Under the pieces are notes generated by a model, which searched no databases, was not told the origin of the DNA, and saw nothing but the letters and a program-made list of their open reading frames with translations. Below are positions 1 through 10,059 of a DNA stretch of 64,000 nt, in pieces. Both the position numbers and the translations under genes were made by a program. This stretch comes from Aurifilum marmelostoma (lineage: Eukaryota > Ascomycota > Sordariomycetes > Diaporthales > Cryphonectriaceae): the NCBI GenBank assembly GCA_027559495.1, contig JAMXSV010000008.1, forward strand, positions 992,001-1,056,000, written 5' to 3'. Within the stretch, counting starts at the first letter, position 1. Each line of letters begins with the position of its first letter.

Positions 1-1106
1 AGGCCGAAGCCCTGGCGCGGTCGTCAGACATGGAGGGCTCAGGAGGGGTCGACGGCACAGAAGCTCGAGAGGAAGCACGACTGCTGTTGAAAGACGACGT
101 CGGCGACTCGACCACACCGCGAAAGTATGCTCTGACGGTGGACGACAACGAGGTCTGGGACCGGATGCTGCTCGACACCTTCAACAACCCAGTCATGCAG
201 GCTATCCCGTGGAAAGCAGCAACTCTTGTTGTGTACGGGCGGGCCATCAATGTGCCACGACAGCACGAGGGTGTGACCCACTGGGACTTCAACGAGCTCG
301 TGCACGCGTTTGGGCCAGCAGACTATATCACGCTGGCCTCCAACTTCCACACCTTCATCATCGACAAGGTGCCGGTGCTCCCAGTCGCCATGAAGAACGA
401 GGCACGACGCTTCATCACGCTGCTCGATGCCCTGTACGAAGCCCGCTGCAAGCTTCTCATCCGCGGCGAGGTCGGCCCGGACAACCTCTTCTTCCCAGAG
501 GAGAACCGACGACGTCAGCCAGGCAGACCAGGCCTGACAACCGTGACCCGAACCTCCACCACCACAACAACAACAGCAGCAGCAGCAGCAAGGACCACAA
601 CAGCTAGCGAGACGGGAGAGCACGAGGACGCGACCTACTCGGAAACGGTGGCCGAGGTCTTTCAAGACTCTGCGGCACCCTTCCGCCCCAACATCTCCAG
701 CTACACAGACGACCCCAAGCCCTCGGCCCGGGCCTCGTCTATCCACGCCGAGATCGACTCCGACTTTGGCATCGTGGGGCAGAAAGTGGACTTTGTCAAC
801 ACGGCCGCGTTTACAGGCGAGGACGAGCGGTTCGCGTACAAGCGCGCCGCCAGCAGGCTCTGGGAGATGTGTAGCGCGTCGTGGCATGCGCGCCCTGGGC
901 CACCCGAGAGCTGGTGGACGCCGCTGCCCGTCGAGGCGAGGCACTGGGAGGGGAGGGAGCCGACAAGGCCTCTTGGGAAGCAGTATGCACTGGGCGGGAA
1001 GGTTGGGCCGGGAGATGTGGCCTGGGGACCGTCGGTGGATCTGGATGAGCCGGCTGGGCTGTCCAAGTGGAGGGTGGAGGATCTCAGAAAGGGGGCACAG
1101 GAATAA
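1..1106 (+). CDS. AFG1: AFG1-like mitochondrial ATPase, 3' part (truncated by window edge)
   Basis: C-terminal part of an AFG1/LACE1-type AAA ATPase, a family that acts in mitochondrial inner-membrane protein quality control. The reading frame is open from the first base through codon 10 (an ATG at 30), so the gene enters from the left and that ATG is probably internal. The family signatures seen are WDFNELVHAFGPADYITLAS, FHTFIIDKVPVL and NEARRFITLLDALYEARCKL, followed near the end by RFAYKRAASRLWEM. The Walker A and B motifs must lie upstream, outside the window. Between the ATPase core and the conserved tail is a roughly 100-residue low-complexity insert rich in Thr and Ala (from about base 540), which looks like a lineage-specific expansion. 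Family assignment is firm; the N-terminus is unknown. Confidence 0.88.
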   Translation, partial: AEALARSSDMEGSGGVDGTEAREEARLLLKDDVGDSTTPRKYALTVDDNEVWDRMLLDTFNNPVMQAIPWKAATLVVYGRAINVPRQHEGVTHWDFNELVHAFGPADYITLASNFHTFIIDKVPVLPVAMKNEARRFITLLDALYEARCKLLIRGEVGPDNLFFPEENRRRQPGRPGLTTVTRTSTTTTTTAAAAARTTTASETGEHEDATYSETVAEVFQDSAAPFRPNISSYTDDPKPSARASSIHAEIDSDFGIVGQKVDFVNTAAFTGEDERFAYKRAASRLWEMCSASWHARPGPPESWWTPLPVEARHWEGREPTRPLGKQYALGGKVGPGDVAWGPSVDLDEPAGLSKWRVEDLRKGAQE

Positions 1107-1671
1107 TGTGATACTGCAGATGAAGAGGACGCATCTTGTGCCAGGCAGGGCAAAGGGTTTTGAAGCCTTGCGGTGATTCATGACGCGACAAGACGAATAG
1201 TTTCCAAAATGGGAAGCCAAACTGCAGCATTTCAACGGTCAAAATGGCCATGTAAGATGATTGGCTCAAGTCCCCTGGAGACAATCGAAACGTCATCTCT
1301 GAGACATGATGGCTTGACGACAACAGAGCCTCGAAATGAGACACATGCAACTTACACCTTTTCTCAATGTTTCACGTTCTCACTCATACCGACACTCGAA
1401 AGTTTGAGAAGAGCAGGTCTCCATGTACATCATATATTCTCCGACAGTCTCGATCCAGTCACCAATGGCGGGAGAAAGGGACCCCCTGCAATTACAGACG
1501 GAACATGATCCGCCGTGCTTCTATTTCAGGGGCTGCACCCGCAACACCACCACAGATCTCGCCAGCTCACCTTTTTTTTTTCCTCCTCTTTCTACGACGA
1601 TGATGATGAGCCAGCTGTAAGGTCTGTCTCACGATGTCATCTCCAGCATTCAGAGCTGGGCTCATGAGATC

Positions 1672-1678
1672 TTTATAA
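1672..1678 (+). promoter_or_regulatory. TATA-like element upstream of GT90 gene
   Basis: TTTATAA lies about 45 bp before the ATG at 1723. It could be a core promoter element, but the distance to the start codon leaves only a very short 5' UTR, so this is tentative. Confidence 0.3.
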
Positions 1679-1693
1679 GGAGAGAGGCTCTCC
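1679..1693 (+). repeat. Perfect 6-bp inverted repeat just upstream of GT90 start
   Basis: GGAGAG at 1679-1684 pairs with CTCTCC at 1688-1693 around a 3-nt loop. It would form a small hairpin in the 5' leader if transcribed. Functional meaning is unknown. Confidence 0.5.
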
Positions 1694-1722
1694 GCAATGT
1701 GAGAAAGTTAAGTTCAGCAGCC

Positions 1723-3184
1723 ATGGTCAACGACAGAGCCATCGGGCCCAGGCAGAGGCGAAGGCTACGAGCTGGGCTCTACATCACAGGCTTCATCTGT
1801 CTCATATACTACCTCTTCTTCACGGGCAAGACACCACCACAGGACCAACAGGAGAATGGCGACCCCCTCAGCCCCGATCCTCGTTATTTTCCCCAGCACA
1901 AAACAACAGGCCCGCCGCACCCGGCAGCACTGCTCAACGACCTCTCCCTCACGACGGCCCAGTGCGAGGCCGCGTTTCCCAACCTGACCTGGCCCATAGA
2001 CGACGTCGTCTCCCAGGGCCCCTTCCACATCAACATCAAGACGGCGCCCGTCCTGGTGCGCATCCGCGACGGCCAGCTCACCATCCTCAAGTCCCAGCGC
2101 AGGCGCGACCTCTCGGCCGAGATGCTGGCCTCGCGCACCGCCTCCCTGCACCAGATCCACCGCGCCCTGGTCACCACCACCACCACCACCTCCTCCTCCT
2201 CCTCCTCCTCCTCCTCGCGCGACGAGGCCATCCCCGACACCGTCTTCGCCCTCAACTTCCAGGACCAGCCCTTCGGCACGGCCTGGGCCTACTCGCGCCA
2301 GGCGGACCCCCGCTCCCGCCCGGGCTACGACGACGGCAACCCGGACGCCCGCACCTTTCTCATGCCGCACTTCTCCTTCTGGGCGTGGAAGCTGCCCTTC
2401 ATCGGCTCCGTGCGGCGCGCCAGCGAGGCCATCGCGGCCATCGAGCACGAGGCGGCCTCGTCCTCCTCATCGTGGGCCGCCAAGATCCCCCGCGCCGTGT
2501 GGCGCGGCACCGCGTGGTTCAACAGCGTGCAGAACCCGCGTCTGCGGCAGAACCTCGATGGCCGCGGCGCGCGACAAGCCCTGGGCCGACGTGGAGGCGC
2601 TGCGGTGGGACACGGCGCCCGACGCCAGCGGCCAGAGGACGGCGGCCAACGCGCTCGCGGCCGAGGACTTTTGCAGGTACCGGTACGTCCTGTACACGGA
2701 GGGGGTCACGTACAGCGGGCGGTTCCCGTTCCTGCAGATGTGCGCCAGCGTCGTGCTCAGCCCGCCCGTCGCGTGGGCGATGCACACCACGCACCTGGTG
2801 CGGCCCGTCTTCTCGAGCGACCTGCCCGACGGCGGCGGCCGCCGCCTCCGGGGCCGCTGGGCGCCCAGCGAGGCGGCGCGGCGGGCCTGGCCCGTGGGGT
2901 ACCCCGCCGAGGAGGCCAACATGGTGTTTGTGAGGCCGGACTGGAGCGACCTGGAGGACACCATCGCGTGGCTGGAGGAGCACCCGGGCGTGGCGGAGGG
3001 GATCGCGGCGAGGCAGCGGGAGACGTTTGTGGGAGGGGGGTACATGAGCCCTGCGGCCGAGGCGTGCTACTGGAGGGCTCTGGTCAGGGGGTGGGCTGGG
3101 GTTGCGCGGTGGGACGAGGCTGCGCTGGAGGAGCTGGGGCCTGGGCAGACGTATGAGGCGTTTGTGTTGACGAATGGGGACTGA
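1723..3184 (+). CDS. GT90 / CAP10-type glycosyltransferase, frameshifted
   Basis: Predicted type II Golgi or ER membrane glycosyltransferase of the CAP10 family (GT90), related to fungal xylosyltransferase-like proteins that build surface glycans. The ATG at 1723 gives a short basic tail and one transmembrane segment at about residues 18-34, then a stem region and the CAP10 domain. Seen motifs are AVWRGTAWFNSVQNPRLRQ in the first frame and YRYVLYTEGVTYSGRFPFLQ in the second, both typical of the family. The two halves are out of register by one base: dropping the G at 2557 (after AACCTC) restores a single 486-residue frame. As written, the gene would terminate in a junk C-terminus at about 3156. 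A Thr/Ser repeat encoded by ACC and TCC codons lies near 2170-2215. There are no obvious introns. Either a sequence error or a recent inactivation. Confidence 0.82.
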
Positions 3185-3201
3185 TTGGTAGAGGGGGGGG
3201 G

Positions 3202-3220
3202 GAGAGAGAGAGAGAGAGAG
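3202..3220. repeat. (GA)n microsatellite
   Basis: A GA dinucleotide run follows a G homopolymer just after the GT90 stop codon, in the short convergent intergenic space with AP-3 mu. Confidence 0.8.
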
Positions 3221-3376
3221 CAATATCAAGGAGAGAACATAGAATATAGAGCATGCTGCAATCATTTCTAAGAGTTGTCATTGGCATCCAGCAGGTCTTT
3301 GGGGTATCAACATTTCGCTACGTCGACGACAACAAAAAAAAAAAAAGGCCACCTCTTTTGTTCTTTTCTTTCTTTT

Positions 3377-5026
3377 TTAACACCGTATCTCAACACCCCC
3401 CTTGGACACGGTGAGGTACTTGACCCCCTTATAGGGCTTGACCCCTTCCCCGAGCCCCCTGCTCTTTCTGGTGTCGAGCATGATGCTCTCCACCTTGATG
3501 CCGCTCGGCAACCACCCTTTCACCGTAAAGCTGACAGATGCCGAGCTGGGCATGAGCATCTTGTTCTGGGCCGTCCTCTTGGCATCCCGGTCCTCATCCG
3601 TCGTCTCCTTGCCCCCAGAGGCCTTGTCTAGTCTCGCCGCCGCCGCGGCGGGTTCTGCGTGGTACGGCTCGTCATAGGCATAATCGCTCTTCATGGGCAT
3701 GTCGTCGACGTCGTCCGCCGTGGGCTGGCCCGCGACCGTGCATCGGAGGCCAAAGTATGTCGCCCCCGCGCTCAGCTCCTTGCCGTGTATGTACCACTGC
3801 AGCTCCCTGTCGCCCGGGTTGTACGTCGCATCGCCCTTGGACGGTCGGATCTCTGGCAGGTTTCTGACGTCTTGGGGCAGCGGCACGGAGATGACCATGT
3901 CGTCCATGACTGGCGATGACTGTGCCCCACCTCGTCCTCCGGCGCCGGCACCACCTCCTCCTCCCCTGCCAAAGCCCGTAGAAGAGCTCGAGCTGCTGCT
4001 GCCGCCGCCGCTGCTGGTGAAGCCCAAGATCTTGTTGACGTTGACCCTGACCTCGAAATCCGACCCCGTCGGCCCCAGCCCCGTCTTCATCTCGATGTCC
4101 ACCGGCAGCTTCAGGCTGCCCGCGCTCAAGCTCCCGCCCTTGGTGAAGGGCAGCAGGTCCACCTCGTACCCGGCCAGTATGAACCTCCCGTCGGGCGGTA
4201 TAAAGCTCAGCACCCCGGGCTGCTCCTTCCACCTCGCGAGCCTCACGCAGGGGTGGAACACGGGCAGCTCCATGACGGTCCCCAGGTTGTGTCTGCCCGA
4301 CGGCCCGTTCAGGGTCATGGTGATGTCTGGCACGCCCGAGACCTTGCTAGTGAAAGCAATGGTGCCGTTGGCAAAGGCAGCAAGCGGCCTGCCGCTGGGC
4401 GCCAGCGTGACGGTCAGCGTCTCGACGACGTCGGCGTACAGCTCGTTGCTGGTGTGGCGGACGTTGGCCCTCCTCCAGGGCAGGGCGGGGGCGGTGGTCT
4501 GGGCGAGCGAGGGCATGCCCGGGCTGGGGGCGCGGCCCAGGGCGCTCAGGTCCTTGACCTGGCCGGGGAGGGTGATGGAGCCGAGCAGCTTGCCCACCCA
4601 GCCCTCGACCTCGACCATGTCGCGCAGGGCGTTGGGCTCTGTGGTGGCGACGGTGCCGGCGTCGCACATCTCGGTGAGGAGCTGGGCCACGACATCGTAG
4701 CCGGCCTCGATCTTGTGGGAGATGAGGGGGGCGCCGAGGAACTCTTCGAGGGCGTCGATGACGCGGTGGAGGAACTCGAGGACGAGGAGGGGCTCGACCT
4801 CGCCGGAGGTGGTCAGGAGGAACAGGAGGTTGCCGTGGACGAGGCTAAAGACAAGGGTGGGCGGGCTGGTGTTTGGGAGGAAGAGGACGTTTGGGCGCGG
4901 TGCGGGATGGGCCAGGAACAGCGGCAGGAGGTGGGCGGCCGAGATTGGTCGCGACGTGTAGGTGTGAGACAGGATCGGCGAGTTCCTCTCGTCAAAGATG
5001 TGTATTGCCTCGACCACGCCGTCCAT
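3377..5026 (-). CDS. APM3: AP-3 adaptor complex subunit mu
   Basis: Medium (mu) subunit of the AP-3 clathrin-adaptor-like complex, which sorts cargo from Golgi or endosome to the vacuole. The 549-residue single-exon protein starts MDGVVEAIHIFDERNSPILS, the expected longin-type N-terminal domain (about residues 1-140). A mu-homology cargo-binding domain follows, with FSLVHGNLLFLL early and the C-terminal GVKPYKGVKYLTV. Low-complexity Gly/Ser insertions (around bases 3930-4010) interrupt the mu-homology domain. The open frame continues upstream to 5398, but those 124 codons are Arg/Ser/Pro-rich with no family similarity and probably represent the 5' leader, so 5026 is preferred. It is divergent from the DMAC1-like gene, 383 bp away. 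Confidence 0.9.
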   Translation of the reverse strand: MDGVVEAIHIFDERNSPILSHTYTSRPISAAHLLPLFLAHPAPRPNVLFLPNTSPPTLVFSLVHGNLLFLLTTSGEVEPLLVLEFLHRVIDALEEFLGAPLISHKIEAGYDVVAQLLTEMCDAGTVATTEPNALRDMVEVEGWVGKLLGSITLPGQVKDLSALGRAPSPGMPSLAQTTAPALPWRRANVRHTSNELYADVVETLTVTLAPSGRPLAAFANGTIAFTSKVSGVPDITMTLNGPSGRHNLGTVMELPVFHPCVRLARWKEQPGVLSFIPPDGRFILAGYEVDLLPFTKGGSLSAGSLKLPVDIEMKTGLGPTGSDFEVRVNVNKILGFTSSGGGSSSSSSSTGFGRGGGGGAGAGGRGGAQSSPVMDDMVISVPLPQDVRNLPEIRPSKGDATYNPGDRELQWYIHGKELSAGATYFGLRCTVAGQPTADDVDDMPMKSDYAYDEPYHAEPAAAAARLDKASGGKETTDEDRDAKRTAQNKMLMPSSASVSFTVKGWLPSGIKVESIMLDTRKSRGLGEGVKPYKGVKYLTVSKGGVEIRC

Positions 5027-5409
5027 CTTCGAGAGCTGTGAGGATGGTGCGCTGGAAGAGAGAGGGTGTCGGTGGGAGGGGGGGGGACGACGACGAGCAC
5101 GACGAGGACGACGACGAGGGAGAAGGCCCAGGACACCCAAGGCCGGCTGCTTGCTTGACATGTGTGGTGGGGTCCTGCACTGTACACGCTGACACGGTAC
5201 TCGGTACAAGGCAGGTATGACGACCATGCTCAGCTGACAGGGCTCTCCCTGCTCGACAAGCTCAGTACCTGACCTGGACCCTAACCCTCTATCGTGTCGG
5301 ATCATGGCCCCCACCATGCAACCAAGGCGGCCTCGAATCTTTTGCATGACCTGCCAGCCAACAGAGCATTTGATCCAAGCCCCGTTCCATGAACACAAGT
5401 CGTCACATC
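5027..5409. promoter_or_regulatory. Shared divergent promoter region, APM3 and DMAC1-like gene
   Basis: 383 bp separate the two divergent start codons. It contains GA/GT-rich tracts but no clear TATA box. Any regulation of both genes must be encoded here or in the leaders. Confidence 0.5.
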
Positions 5410-5790
5410 ATGGCAGGCGAATCACCATCCGTCCACTCTCTCCAGCAGCCAGTCAAAGCCGAGGAGCTCCTCAAGCAGGAGCGGCGGGACTACGACTGCA
5501 CATCATGTCGCATCGTTGGTGAGTCTTCCTCTCCTCTTGTCGCCCATCATCTTGTCCGTCCGGTGCGCTGAGAGAGTGTGTGTGTGTGATTTTCTTGGTC
5601 CTTCACAGGCGGCACTGCATTCATCGGTCTTGCGGGATACAGCTACTGGGAAGGCATGAAGCAGCTCGAGAAGAACCGCGCGGCCATTCTCAGGAGCAAG
5701 CCGTGGATCGGCATGCGCGGGCGCAAGGCTGGACTTATCGGGACATCAATCGGGCTGGCCTGGATGGGCGTCTATCGACTGTTCGGATGA
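5410..5790 (+). CDS. DMAC1-like (DUF4536) small membrane protein
   Basis: Two exons, 5410-5518 and 5609-5790. The 90-bp intron has a GTGAGT donor and a CACAG acceptor and joins in phase to give 96 residues. The protein has a short polar N-terminus, a CxxC pair in DYDCTSCRIVGG, then two hydrophobic segments (about FIGLAGYSYW and AGLIGTSIGLAWMGVYRLF). This matches the distal membrane-arm assembly component 1-like family, whose animal member assists mitochondrial complex I assembly; the fungal role is inferred. An in-frame ATG at 5389 would add seven residues, but 5410 has the better A at -3 and G at +4 context. The first exon is too short to stand out by itself, so the gene is easily missed. 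Confidence 0.82.
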
Positions 5791-6254
5791 GCCCAAGGAA
5801 AGCAACATGACACCTCTCTGCTCGATATTATTCAGGACAATTGCTGTCGTCTGGCTTGGGGAAGGTCAGCTCGACCAGTCAGTCAATGGGATGGACACTT
5901 GGAACGCTGTCCGCAGCTGGTCGGCAGCTGGCTAGGAGCTACAGTAGCGATAAGATAAGCCGTCGATGAAGCCTCCATCCAGCCTGCGGGCAAGGCAACC
6001 TTTATTCTCAACCTCGATAGACAACTGGCGCAATATAACAACGATACCCCCTTCAGTTCTCACGCCTGTCGTAGATCCAGTCACCTCTGTCTTTGAGAAT
6101 TCTGTCCTTTTTTTCAAAAGTCACAATTATTTCAGCCTTGACAGACCGTCTAAATCTCCACCCAACCCAAACTTTTTTCATCTCAGCAAAGCAAATTTCA
6201 TCACTCTGAACAGCCAGCTTGGCTTTGTCGCGTGCCGCCAGAGGGATCTCAGCT
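5791..6254. other. Intergenic: RRP4 promoter
   Basis: 464 bp without a supported gene; contains T-rich tracts (for example near 6110) before the RRP4 start. Confidence 0.5.
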
Positions 6255-7447
6255 ATGCCCATCACAATCACACAGCCCAAGCCGGTCCGAAGATGGACAG
6301 GTCGCGGCGATGAAGCCGCCTCATCAGACTCGGACTCAGAGGGCGGCGGTGGCGCTCTCGACGCGGACGGCGACGATATCCAGATGAGCATAGGCGGGAG
6401 ACCGGCCAAGCGCGCCAAATACTCGAGCTACATCGTGACCCCGGGCGAGATTGTCACCGACGACACACAGTACATGAGGTATGTGCTCCTCCATCTCCCC
6501 AGACCCAGGGACAAACAAGAAACGACGTACAAGCAGCTGACTCGGGGCGTCACGCCCAAACCTTTCAAAGGGGCCACGGCACCCACACCACCTCCAACAC
6601 AGACACGACGGCCATCACCTCGTCCCTAGCCGGCGTAGTGGCCCGCACCAACAAGCTCATCTCGGTGCGGCCCCTCCGGGCGCGCTACACGCCCGAGGTG
6701 GGCGACCTGGTGGTCGGCCGCATCGTGGAGGTGCAGCCGCGGCGGTGGCGCGTGGACGTGGGGTCGACGCAGCTCGCCGGCCTGCCCCTGTCGGCCATCA
6801 ACCTGCCCGGCGGGATCCAGCGCCGCCGCACCGAGACGGACGAGCTCGCCATCCGCTCCTTCTTCGCCGAGGGCGACCTGCTCGTCGCCGAGGTCCAGCA
6901 GATCTACCCGGACGGCGGCGCCGTGCTGCACACCCGCAGCCTCAAGTACGGCAAGCTGCGCAACGGCGTCTTCCTCGCCGTCAGCGGCACCGGCGGCGGG
7001 GGCGGCGTCGTGCGCAGCCGCAGGCAGGTGTGGACCATGGCCCTGGGCACCCTGGGGGCTGACGACCGCGAGGGCGCCCCCAGGATCGACGTCGTGCTGG
7101 GCGTCAACGGGTACGTGTGGATCAGCAGGCACGTCGAGGACGCGAGCCTGGCGGCGGAGGCGGCGGCGGGTGGGGTGAGCGCTACGAATATGGAGGACAG
7201 CGTGAGCCTGGCCGTGTACAGCAGCCAGAACGACCACATCGAGGTGGAGGTCATGAGGGAGATCACGAGGATCAGGGGCGTCATCACGGCGCTGGTGGAG
7301 AACGGGCTGAGGGTGGACGAGGATATGGTCATCAGGGGGTACGGCGAGGCCCTGGAGATGGCGAGGATGTCTCCAGAGGGCGAGGAGGATACCTACCTGG
7401 GCGGGGAGAGGGGACAGCAGCTGGCAGCCATGCTGGTGGCGAGATAG
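6255..7447 (+). CDS. RRP4: Exosome complex subunit Rrp4
   Basis: RNA-binding cap subunit of the nuclear and cytoplasmic RNA exosome, which processes and degrades RNA from the 3' end. Exons 6255-6478 and 6571-7447 are joined across a 92-bp intron (GTATGT donor, AAAG acceptor) to give 366 residues. The junction restores the family motif GEIVTDDTQYMRGHGTH. The order is an acidic N-terminus, the N-terminal Rrp4 domain, an S1 domain beginning near PEVGDLVVGRIVEV, the conserved LKYGKLRNG, and a KH-type domain around VVLGVNGYVWISRHVED. A Gly-rich insert (about base 6990) and an Ala-rich insert (about 7150) are lineage-specific. It converges with OMA1. Confidence 0.93.
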
Positions 7448-7634
7448 CTGCTCGTGTAAGCGAAAAAAAAAAAATAAGACGTGTGATTCTTGAACCTTGT
7501 CCCTCTCAAAAATGACCAGACTATGTACAGATATTTTTCTATGTAGATACAATACCACAAACGCCGTGCTGTTGTTGTAAGTATCATCAATCAGCGTGCC
7601 CCCACCAACCAGGACCCAATACGCTCTACAAAAA

Positions 7635-8856
7635 TTACATGCCGACACCGCTGATGATATCCCCCCTTGCCATGGCCCGCCTGAACATCTCTGCGAACCC
7701 CTGGGTGCCGACACAGTCGCTGGCCTCCCTCTTCTCGGCCGCCTCGGGCAGCCACCTCGTGATCCTCTCGATGCGGTGCTGGTTGGACGGGTGTGTGGAC
7801 AGGAACTCGGGGGGCTCGAGGCGGTGGAGGGCCTCCATGCGCTGCCAGAAGGTGACGGCCTCGCGCGGGTCGTAGCAGGCCTCGGCCATCATCATCAGGC
7901 CGATGTAGTCGGCCTCGCTCTCCTGCATGCGGCCCATGGGCCGGGAGAAGAGCAGGTCGAGCAGCTGGCCGCCAAACAGGTACCCGGCGACAAAGGTGAA
8001 GGGGGGTGGCGGCGAGCAGCATGAGCGCGGACCCGAGGAAGAAGGTCTCGCCGACGCTCTGGCTCAGGCGCTCCGAGATGTGGTCGGCCAGGTTGTGCGC
8101 GATCTCGTGGCTCAGCACGGCGGCCAGCTGGGCGTCTGTGCGCGCCAGCCGCAGCAGGCCGCTGTAGACAAAGACCTTGCCGCCGGGCAGCACGAACGCG
8201 TTGGCCTGGCGCAGGTCGTCGTTGTCGATCACCCGCACCTCCCAGCCGCCGCTGTCATCGTCGCCGTCGCCGCCGCCGTCGTCCATGCCGCTGACGGGGA
8301 TCAGCCGGGCCATGACCCTCTGCACCATGCGCACGCGCGCGTCGCGGTCAGGCAGGAACCGGCCGCCCTGCTGCTCCATCTCGTACAGCACGTGCTTGTA
8401 CTGCATGGCGCCCAGCTCGCGCACCGTGTCCTCGCTGTAGCAGTTGAAGCGCCGGCGGCCGGACACGGGGACCACCTCGAGGTTGTACCAGTAGAAGCCG
8501 AGGGCGAGGGCGACGGAGACGACAATGACGGTGTGCGTGCGTGGAGAGCGGATGATCTGGCCGGGGGTGGAAGAGAGGAGGGGCTTCGCGGTGCGCAGAC
8601 GGTGGTGGTACCACGGGTCGCCGAGGGTCGGGTCATAGTCGTATTCTGGAGGGGGTTGTTGGCGGGGGTCGCGCTGGCGGGGCCGAGGGCGGGTCTGTGA
8701 GAAGAAACGGTGGAGGGGTGGAGGTCGAGATGGTGCTATTATGCGTTCTGGCGGTGATATTATAGGTGAGAGTGGGCGGCAGATCAGTCGTGAGGAGGAG
8801 GAGATAATGGGGGCTATGCTCCTCGGGCGGATGAGGGAAAGGCCTCGCGAGGCCAT
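7635..8856 (-). CDS. OMA1: OMA1-type mitochondrial metallopeptidase (M48), frameshifted
   Basis: Inner-membrane zinc metallopeptidase that cleaves membrane proteins under mitochondrial stress. The ATG at 8856 gives an Arg/Ser-rich presequence-like N-terminus, one transmembrane segment at about residues 109-125, and the zinc motif HEIAH at residues 250-254. The third zinc ligand region, MQESEADYIGLMM, is encoded in another frame. The shift lies in a six-G run at 8001-8006 (plus strand). Removing one base gives a continuous 406-residue protein, with TPFTFVAGYLFGGQ across the join. Read literally, the enzyme would have the HExxH motif but lose its third ligand and be dead. The stop is TAA at 7635. 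Divergent from cytochrome b5. Confidence 0.85.
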
Positions 8857-9729
8857 GGCTGGGGACGCGACAGACTCGAGGAGGCAGTCGACAAGAGGAG
8901 GCAATCTACAGCAGGTTATGAATGCCTTGGAGGTAGAAAAAGATCAATATGGACTGTTGAGACTAAGGTGGGTGGTGCTGGACGAGGAGGAGGAGGAGGA
9001 GGAGAGGAGCGTGGGTTGAGTAGGGCCAGGCAGGAGGATGCAGAGTTGAGGTCATCAGTGTACATAGTATGGTCTGTATATGAATCAGTACTGTACATAG
9101 TACCTACCCTAGTACTCGATGGCGGGGCATCTTCCGCTTATCCTTATCAGCTTGGAGCCTGCATCAGGTATTTCTGAATCAAACCATATGTTAAAGGTTT
9201 TGAACTGATCTGTCCTTTTACTTTCTTTGATTTTCTTTTCCTTTTATTTTTTTTTTCTTCGGTTTCGCAGACCATCAGAGTACTCATTATGCTGGCCGGC
9301 CAGTCATCTCTCTCTTGTACTGTCTACTCGGTACAAGCGCAAGGGTTAGGGTGACAATGCAAGCTTGGATTCTCGACCAGGGTCAGGGTCAGGATCAGGG
9401 TCAGGATCAGGGTCAGGCCAGGTCATGCCAGGCTCCCAGACTGAGCCGAGGTCCGTTTTACCCCAGATTCCCCCGGGCCTATTCTTCCCCCTTCCACCCC
9501 AAGCTTCACCCATTCAAAGGCCCAGCATTTCCAATCTTCCCTTTCTTTCAACCAACATCAGCCCACGATACACCACTCAGATTCACAAAACTTCACACAA
9601 AATACACACAGCCCCAGGACTTTTTCCAAACCAAGTCACCATACCATACCCTGCCTGCCAATCTACCACCTACAAACCCCCACCCCCCGTCTCCCTCAGA
9701 GCTACCCACCACCCATCATCCCCCTCAAA
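8857..9729. promoter_or_regulatory. Divergent intergenic region, OMA1 and cytochrome b5
   Basis: 873 bp containing GAGGAG repeats near 8985-9005, a GTAC-rich segment (9058-9115) with TGTACATAGTA twice, a T-rich tract near 9240, and the imperfect hexamer repeat at 9380-9417. No gene is supported. Confidence 0.5.
9380..9417 (+). repeat. Hexanucleotide tandem repeat GGGTCA/GGATCA
   Basis: About six units alternate between GGGTCA and GGATCA, so the higher-order period is 12 bp. It lies about 310-350 bp upstream of the cytochrome b5 start codon, in its promoter. Confidence 0.8.
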
Positions 9730-10059
9730 ATGTCAAAGCAGTTCACCACCGCAGAAGTAGCTCAGCACAAGGATGAGAGCAACGGCATGTGGATCATCGT
9801 AGACACGAGCGTGTATGACATTACAAGTAAGGAACCCCTCCCTCACTCCGTCCTCTCCCTACCGACCGACTAACACGCCCTCTTTCACTCCCCCACCTCA
9901 GACTTCCTCGACGAGCACCCAGGCGGCCCCAAGATCCTCAAGAGGATGGCCGGCAAGGACTCTAGCAAGCAGTTCTGGAAGTACCACAACGACAAGGTCC
10001 TGGAGAAGTACGGGCCCAAGCTCAAGGTCGGGGACGTCAAGGAGGCGGCGAAGCTGTGA
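9730..10059 (+). CDS. Soluble cytochrome b5 (84 aa)
   Basis: Small heme-binding electron carrier. Exons 9730-9826 and 9902-10059 flank a 75-bp intron with donor GTAAGG, an internal CTAAC branch site and a CAG acceptor. The join gives VYDITNFLDEHPGG in frame. The predicted axial heme ligands are His38 in HPGG and His61 in WKYHND. The protein is only the heme domain: there is no C-terminal membrane anchor, so it would be soluble, unlike the ER cytochrome b5 of about 130 residues. Short single-domain forms of this kind are common in fungi. The electron-transfer partner cannot be told from context. Confidence 0.9.

Larger units (their letters stand above)
1107..1722. other. Intergenic: AFG1 3' flank and GT90 promoter
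   Basis: No coding region is supported here. The distal part contains pyrimidine-rich stretches typical of fungal promoters, and a TATA-like element and a short hairpin just before the GT90 start (listed separately). Confidence 0.6.

Noticed and set aside
39..1235. Long minus-strand frame opposite AFG1 (398 codons)
   Set aside because: It is the complement of a GC-rich real gene, Arg/Cys/Gly-rich with no family similarity.
1699..1722. GTG at 1699 as start of the GT90 protein
   Set aside because: Nuclear fungal genes start at ATG; the ATG at 1723 in CAGCCATGG context fits much better.
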